9,495 nucleotides of DNA from Phyllobacteriaceae bacterium (lineage in GTDB: Bacteria; Pseudomonadota; Alphaproteobacteria; Rhizobiales; Ancalomicrobiaceae): positions 1 through 9,495 of the forward strand of contig JAAYVT010000583.1 in the NCBI GenBank assembly GCA_012517025.1, given 5' to 3'. The position numbers and the translations under genes were made by a program. Position 1 is the stretch's first letter. Each line of letters begins with the position of its first letter. A model generated the notes under the pieces. It made no database searches. It saw nothing but the letters and a program-made list of their open reading frames with translations, and was not told the DNA's origin. Of this stretch, positions 5,425 to 9,495 are shown piece by piece.

Positions 5425-7371
5425 TCACCCGTGCGTGCCGCCGGCGGCGAGCCCGCCCGTCCCGGCCTCGCCGGCGAGACGCCGGATCTCCTTGGCCTCT
5501 TCCGCCAGTTCCTGCGCGCGCCGGGCGAACTCTTCCTTGCGCCGAGAGATGTCGCGGGAGAACCCGAGGATCCGCGCCTCGACGACCTCGTCGGCGTCCG
5601 GCCCGATCGCCGCCACCTCGCGGTCGAGATCGCGCTCCATCTGCCTCAATTCCAGCCGGTCGAGGAAATGCCACAGGCACTGCTCGACCCAGGTCTCCGG
5701 CGGATGATGACCGAGCACCTTGAAGCGGCGGCGCAGATTGTGCCCGGCCGGATCGGTGACCCGCCCCTCGTCGTCGCAGACCTCGCCGCCGTGCAGCTCC
5801 TCGAGCAGGAAGAAGAAGCGCGGATCGATGCCCTCGTAGAACGACGACACCGACAGATCGGCGACTTCGGTCGCCATCCGGTGCAGCTCGCGCTTGAACG
5901 CCTCGTGCGGCTCGAGCCCGAAGTCGAGCGACAGCACCCGCTCCGCCGCCGCCTCGAAGAGATCCGGATATTCGACGCAGAGCCCGAGCACCACCCGCTC
6001 CAGCCCGACCAGATCGCCGCCCGGCATCGGCGGCATCGCCTGCGTCGGCGCCGTCCCGGCGCGAGACCCGCCGCCGCGTCCCCGCCCCTCGCCGCGCTCG
6101 CTGGTCCAGAACAGATTGGAGAGCTTCAGCCGGAACCGCAGCTGATAGGCGCGCTGGACGCGGGCGTCCTTGATCTCGTGGACGAGCTCCTCGAGCCGCT
6201 TTTCGAGCGCCGCCTTGCGCTCCGGCGTGTCGATCGCGGTGCCTTGCGTCTCCCGCTCCCACAGCACGTCGGCGAGCGGCACGGCGCGCGCCACCTCGGC
6301 GCGGAACGCCTCCGCCCCGCCGGCCTGGATCAGCTCGTCGGGATCCTTGCCGTCGGGCAGGAAGACGAAGTTGAAGGAGAAGCCGGATTTGAGGTGCGGC
6401 AGGATGCGGTCGATCGCCCGATGCGCCGCCTTGATGCCGGCCCGGTCGCCGTCGAAACAGACCAGCGGCTCGGCGGCGAAGCGCCACATCCGCTGGATCT
6501 GATCCTCGGTGAAGGCGGTGCCGAGGGTGGCGACGACGCCGGCGATCCCCGCCTGCCACACCGCGATCGCGTCGAGATAGCCCTCCACCACGATCACCGA
6601 GCCCTGATCGTAGGCCGCCGCCTTGGCGCGGTGACCGTTGAACAGCATCAGCCCCTTGTGGAAGAGCTCGGTCTCCGGCGAGTTGAGGTATTTCGGATTG
6701 TCCTCCGCCGACAACGCCCGCCCGCCGAAGGCGACCACCCGGCCGCGCTCGTCCTGGATCGGGATCATCAGGCGATTGCGGAAGCGGTCGTAGGAGGCCC
6801 GCCCGTCGTCCGGCTTGATGATCAGGCCGGCGTCGACCATCGCCTCCTCGTCGACCCCCTTGCCGAGGAGGAACCGCTTCAGCGCCTCGCGCTCCGCCGG
6901 CGCGTAGCCGACCCGAAACTCGCGCACGGTGCGCGGCTCGAGCCGCCGCTTCTCGACGTAGGCGCGCGCCGCCGCGCCCCCGGAGAGCTTCAGATTGTCC
7001 TCGAAGAACCGCGCCGCCATCTCGCAGACGTCGGCGAGGCTGGCGCGGTGCCGCTCCCGCTTCTCCTCGCGCTGGTCGAGCTTGGGCAGCGCGACGCCGA
7101 CCTCCGCCGCCAGCCGTTCGACCGCCTCGGGGAAGGAGAGCCCCTCGGTCTCCATCAGGAAGCGGAACACGTCGCCGTGCTTGCCGGAGGAGAAGCAGTG
7201 ATAGAAGCCCTTCTGGTCGTTGACGAAGAAGGACGGGGTCTTTTCCGGGTTGAACGGCGACAGCCCGGCGAACTCGCGCCCCTGCCGCTTCAGCCGCACG
7301 CGACGGCCGACGACTTCCGAAACGGGAAGCCGGGCACGGATCTCGTCGAGGATGTGCGGGGGATATTTCAT
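5425..7371 (-). CDS. dnaG: DNA primase DnaG
   Basis: DnaG makes the short RNA primers for Okazaki fragments and works with the DnaB helicase. The 648-residue protein has the three usual parts. The N-terminal CHC2-type domain (about 1-100) keeps its shape but has lost most metal ligands: the expected Cys-x2-His is Ser38/Asn41 and the expected Cys-x2-Cys is Cys59/Ser62. The catalytic core has the basic 'YDRFRNRLMIPI' motif (194-205). Its TOPRIM domain carries Glu263 in VVEGYLD, Asp307 and Asp309 in CFDGDRAG, and Asp343/Asp345 in GKDPDEL. A Gly/Arg/Pro-rich linker (about 426-452) leads to the helicase-binding C-terminal domain. The ATG at 7371 directly follows a G run, without a well-spaced Shine-Dalgarno. 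The gene lies between yqeY and rpoD, as in the macromolecular synthesis cluster. Confidence 0.97.
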   Translation of the reverse strand: MKYPPHILDEIRARLPVSEVVGRRVRLKRQGREFAGLSPFNPEKTPSFFVNDQKGFYHCFSSGKHGDVFRFLMETEGLSFPEAVERLAAEVGVALPKLDQREEKRERHRASLADVCEMAARFFEDNLKLSGGAAARAYVEKRRLEPRTVREFRVGYAPAEREALKRFLLGKGVDEEAMVDAGLIIKPDDGRASYDRFRNRLMIPIQDERGRVVAFGGRALSAEDNPKYLNSPETELFHKGLMLFNGHRAKAAAYDQGSVIVVEGYLDAIAVWQAGIAGVVATLGTAFTEDQIQRMWRFAAEPLVCFDGDRAGIKAAHRAIDRILPHLKSGFSFNFVFLPDGKDPDELIQAGGAEAFRAEVARAVPLADVLWERETQGTAIDTPERKAALEKRLEELVHEIKDARVQRAYQLRFRLKLSNLFWTSERGEGRGRGGGSRAGTAPTQAMPPMPGGDLVGLERVVLGLCVEYPDLFEAAAERVLSLDFGLEPHEAFKRELHRMATEVADLSVSSFYEGIDPRFFFLLEELHGGEVCDDEGRVTDPAGHNLRRRFKVLGHHPPETWVEQCLWHFLDRLELRQMERDLDREVAAIGPDADEVVEARILGFSRDISRRKEEFARRAQELAEEAKEIRRLAGEAGTGGLAAGGTHG

Positions 7372-7377
7372 CCCCCC

Positions 7378-7383
7378 ACTATA
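7378..7383 (-). promoter_or_regulatory. Possible dnaG -10 element very close to the start codon
   Basis: The minus strand reads TATAGT (five of six to TATAAT), ending 6 bases before the dnaG ATG. If used, transcription would start at or next to the ATG, giving a leaderless or nearly leaderless mRNA. The matching -35 position is poor (TGCGTC), so the call rests on the -10 and on the lack of a spaced ribosome-binding site. Confidence 0.3.
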
Positions 7384-7475
7384 GGAAATTCGGACCGCCG
7401 ACGCACGTCGCCTCGTCGGTTCTCACCCGAATTCGCGCGCCACGTCCGTCCGCGCGATCCGAGCGAGCCCCGATC

Positions 7476-7931
7476 TCACCCCGCCAACGCCGCCTTGACC
7501 AGGCCGCTCGCGGCGCCGAAGTCCATCTCGCCGGCGAAGCGCGCCTTCAGCGCCGCCATCACCCGCCCCATGTCCTTCGGCCCGGCCGCGCCGAGCTCGG
7601 CGACCAGCGCCGCGATCGCCGCCCGCGCCTCCGCCTCGTCCATCTGCTTCGGCATGAATTCGCGGACGACGGCGATCTCCGCCCGCTCCTTGGCGGCGAG
7701 CTCGGGGCGCCCGCCCTCGTCGTAGAGCTTGGCGGAATCCTCGCGGCTCTTCACCAGCTTGGCGAAGACCTCGGCGAGCTCGCCGTCGCTCGCCCCGTCC
7801 GGACGACCCTCGTAGCGCACCGCGATGTCCTTGTCCTTGACCGCCGCCGACATCATCCTGAGCGTCGACAGCCGCTCCTTGTCGCCCGCCTTCATCGCCG
7901 CCTTCACCGCGGCGCCGAGTTCCTCGCGCAT
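7476..7931 (-). CDS. yqeY: GatB/YqeY domain protein
   Basis: This 151-residue, mostly helical protein has the full length of the stand-alone YqeY family, related to the tail domain of the GatB subunit of tRNA-dependent amidotransferase. Its exact role is unproven, but the domain is thought to contact tRNA. Landmarks are 'KERLSTLRMMSAAVKDKDI' (18-36), 'LVKSREDSAKLYDEGGRPELAAKERAEI' (59-86), 'EFMPKQMDEAEA' (91-102) and 'KDMGRVMAALKARF' (119-132). GAGGAGGGAG lies just upstream of the ATG, a strong ribosome-binding site that fixes the start. It precedes dnaG by 104 bases on the same strand and diverges from carA. The gap before dnaG contains a CCGACG/CGTCGG hairpin (7398-7403/7414-7419) but no T run, so co-transcription with dnaG is possible. 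Confidence 0.93.
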   Translation of the reverse strand: MREELGAAVKAAMKAGDKERLSTLRMMSAAVKDKDIAVRYEGRPDGASDGELAEVFAKLVKSREDSAKLYDEGGRPELAAKERAEIAVVREFMPKQMDEAEARAAIAALVAELGAAGPKDMGRVMAALKARFAGEMDFGAASGLVKAALAG

Positions 7932-7955
7932 CGCTCCCTCCTCGTCCGATCATCG

Positions 7956-7971
7956 CGGCGACGCATCGCCG
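7956..7971 (-). other. Small hairpin in the yqeY leader
   Basis: CGGCGA (7956-7961) and TCGCCG (7966-7971) form a perfect 6-bp stem with a 4-base loop, 24 bases upstream of the yqeY ATG and before its ribosome-binding site. It could affect translation or mRNA stability. No clear yqeY promoter is visible; the minus strand has only a weak CTATGG-like -10 near 7981-7986. Confidence 0.35.
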
Positions 7972-8039
7972 CCCCCCTCTCCATAGACCATTCCGACCGT
8001 CCGGGGGATGGGAGACGCACGACGCGGCCGCGACGACGG

Positions 8040-8068
8040 TTGACCGCCTGCGGGCTTCCCCCTATATC
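8040..8068 (+). promoter_or_regulatory. Sigma-70-type promoter of carA
   Basis: TTGACC (8040-8045) and TATATC (8063-8068) are separated by exactly 17 bases. This is the best housekeeping promoter match in the window, with five of six at -35 and four of six at -10. Transcription would start near 8075, leaving a leader of about 110 bases before the carA start codon. Confidence 0.7.
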
Positions 8069-8097
8069 CCGGCCGATCGAGCGGGCGACGACCTTCG

Positions 8098-8134
8098 CGG
8101 GGTCGGACGTCGCGCGCCCGCGCGCCGGACCCCG
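8098..8134 (+). promoter_or_regulatory. GC-rich hairpin in the carA leader
   Basis: CGGGGTC (8098-8104) pairs with GACCCCG (8128-8134), enclosing a second stem of alternating G and C. It sits within the predicted 5' leader, about 50 bases before the start codon. Such a structure could take part in attenuation or simply reflect the extreme GC content here. No leader peptide or arginine/pyrimidine-responsive motif is evident. Confidence 0.35.
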
Positions 8135-8184
8135 TCCGCGCGTCGGGCCCCGCCCCTGCGCTTCCGGCGCGACCCCCGGCGTGG

Positions 8185-9393
8185 ATGAACGAGATGACCG
8201 AAGACGTCTGGGCCGAAGCGAAACCGACCGCCCTGCTCGTGCTCGCCGACGGCACGGTGATCGAAGGCGTCGGCCTCGGCGCCACCGGATCGGCGGTCGG
8301 CGAGGTGTGTTTCAACACCGCCATCACCGGCTACCAGGAGATCCTGACCGATCCCTCCTACGCCGGCCAGATCATCACCTTCACCTTCCCGCACATCGGC
8401 AACGTCGGCGTCAACGACGAGGACATCGAGACCGTCAACATGGCCTCGACCTCGGGCGTGCGCGGCTGCGTGCTCAAGGCCGACGTCACCTCGCCCTCGA
8501 ACTGGCGCGCGGCCCGCGACCTCGACGCTTGGCTGAAGGCGCGCGGCATCGTCGGCATCGCCGGCCTCGACACCCGCGCGCTGACCGCCCTGATCCGCGA
8601 GAAGGGCATGCCCAACGCGGTGATCGCCCACGCCGCCGACGGCGTCTTCGACCTCCCCGCCCTGAAGGCGGAAGCCGCCGCTTGGCCGGGCCTCGAGGGC
8701 ATGGATCTGGTGCCGATGGTCACCTCCGCCCAGTCCTTCGTTTGGGACGAGACCACCTGGAGCCGCGGCGATGGCTACGGTCGCCAGAGCGAGCCGAAGT
8801 ACCACGTCGTCGCCCTCGACTTCGGGGTGAAGCGCAACATCCTGCGGCTTCTCGCCGACGCCGGCTGCAAGGTGACGGTGCTGCCCGCCACCGCCACCGC
8901 CGACGAGGTGCTGGCGCTGAAGCCGGACGGCGTGTTCCTGTCGAACGGCCCCGGCGACCCGGCGGCGACCGGCGAATACGCCGTACCGACGATCAAGGGC
9001 GTGCTCGCCGCCGGCGTGCCGACCTTCGGCATCTGCCTCGGCCACCAGATGTTGGCGCTGGCGCTCGGCGCCAAGACCAAGAAGATGCATCAGGGCCACC
9101 ACGGTGCCAATCATCCGGTCAAGGACTTCACCACGAACAAGGTCGAGATCACCTCGATGAACCACGGCTTCGCGGTCGATCGCGACACGCTGCCGGCGGG
9201 CGTGGTGGAGACCCACGTGTCGCTGTTCGACGGGTCGAACTGCGGCATCGCGGTCGAGGGCAAGCCGATCTTCTCGGTGCAGTACCACCCGGAAGCCTCG
9301 CCCGGCCCGCGCGACAGCCACTATCTCTTCACCCGCTTCCTCAACCTCGTCCGCGAGGCCAAGGGCGAGACGAAGATCCCCGAGCGGGCGTGA
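8185..9393 (+). CDS. carA: Carbamoyl-phosphate synthase small (glutaminase) subunit
   Basis: CarA hydrolyses glutamine and passes ammonia to CarB, which makes carbamoyl phosphate for arginine and pyrimidine synthesis. The 402-residue protein has the CarA-specific N-terminal domain (about 14-150, with 'FNTAITGYQEILTDPSY', 'FTFPHIGNVG' and 'IAGLDTRALT'). It then has a class I glutamine amidotransferase domain (about 206-390). The nucleophile is Cys284 in FGICLGHQ, the oxyanion loop is 'LSNGPGDP' (252-259), and the His368/Glu370 pair lies in VQYHPEASPGP. All catalytic residues are present and the length is normal. ATG at 8185 or 8194 could start translation; neither has a strong ribosome-binding site, and I keep the longer form. 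carB is not in the window and may lie further downstream or elsewhere. Confidence 0.97.
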   Translation: MNEMTEDVWAEAKPTALLVLADGTVIEGVGLGATGSAVGEVCFNTAITGYQEILTDPSYAGQIITFTFPHIGNVGVNDEDIETVNMASTSGVRGCVLKADVTSPSNWRAARDLDAWLKARGIVGIAGLDTRALTALIREKGMPNAVIAHAADGVFDLPALKAEAAAWPGLEGMDLVPMVTSAQSFVWDETTWSRGDGYGRQSEPKYHVVALDFGVKRNILRLLADAGCKVTVLPATATADEVLALKPDGVFLSNGPGDPAATGEYAVPTIKGVLAAGVPTFGICLGHQMLALALGAKTKKMHQGHHGANHPVKDFTTNKVEITSMNHGFAVDRDTLPAGVVETHVSLFDGSNCGIAVEGKPIFSVQYHPEASPGPRDSHYLFTRFLNLVREAKGETKIPERA

Positions 9394-9433
9394 TCGCCCG
9401 CCGGTCACGCCGGTGGGAACGGAACATCACACG

Positions 9434-9465
9434 GTTTCCGATGCGACCGTCGTCGCGTCGGAAAC
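9434..9465 (+). terminator. Rho-independent-type terminator after carA
   Basis: GTTTCCGATGCGAC (9434-9447) pairs with GTCGCGTCGGAAAC (9452-9465) over 14 positions, one of them G-T, around a 4-base CGTC loop. A short T run (9473-9476) follows 7 bases later. The position 40 bases past the carA stop suits a terminator, so carA appears to be a single-gene transcript. Confidence 0.75.
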
Positions 9466-9495
9466 GGCTGGTTTTGCTGTCGCGATCCGCTCGAC

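Noticed and set aside
5401..7725. A 774-codon plus-strand open frame opposite dnaG
   Set aside because: It is an antisense shadow of DnaG with no recognisable domain, and DnaG is complete on the minus strand.
8062..9408. A 448-codon minus-strand open frame opposite carA
   Set aside because: It is a GC-rich antisense shadow. CarA on the plus strand has every catalytic residue and normal length.

Overview
The window is a high-GC stretch of a bacterial chromosome. Its gene content and order point to an alphaproteobacterium, most likely of the order Hyphomicrobiales (Rhizobiales). The evidence is a primary sigma factor with a long acidic insert between regions 1.2 and 2, a DnaG whose zinc finger is degenerate in a way I recall from Bradyrhizobium-like relatives, a PF10115 'HlyU' protein, and the order carA / yqeY-dnaG-rpoD. 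I see no phage, transposon, CRISPR, tRNA or rRNA sequence. This is a conserved housekeeping region, and the more unusual signals lie in its non-coding gaps.

Left part (1-1534). The 3' end of a SIMPL/DUF541 periplasmic protein gene is followed by a 283-base gap rich in inverted repeats. The gap leads into rlpA, a septal lytic transglycosylase-like DPBB protein with a signal peptide. The stretch at about 687-790 resembles the ydaO-yuaA (cyclic di-AMP) riboswitch class in motif order. That class is known for controlling cell-wall hydrolase genes, so the match fits the downstream gene. I hold it as a candidate only. A perfect 15-bp hairpin then separates rlpA from the convergent genes that follow.

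Middle part (1535-7931, all minus strand). Read in the direction of transcription, the order is yqeY (GatB/YqeY domain), dnaG (primase), rpoD (primary sigma factor), a HlyU-family small protein, a YciA-like acyl-CoA thioesterase, and a LysE/RhtB-family exporter. The yqeY-dnaG-rpoD part is a version of the 'macromolecular synthesis' cluster that links protein synthesis, replication priming and transcription initiation, with yqeY where E. coli has rpsU. The 373-base gap between dnaG and rpoD is the most interesting non-coding stretch. It holds five GANTC (CcrM methylation) sites within 78 bases, an AT-rich promoter-like patch, and a near-consensus CtrA site (TTAA-N7-TTGA). Together these hint at cell-cycle or methylation-linked control of rpoD.

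Right part (7932-9495). carA, the small (glutaminase) subunit of carbamoyl-phosphate synthetase, is transcribed divergently from yqeY. It has a good sigma-70-type promoter (TTGACC-N17-TATATC), a GC-rich structured leader of about 110 bases, and a strong hairpin with a nearby T run downstream. I see no unknown multi-gene system here.
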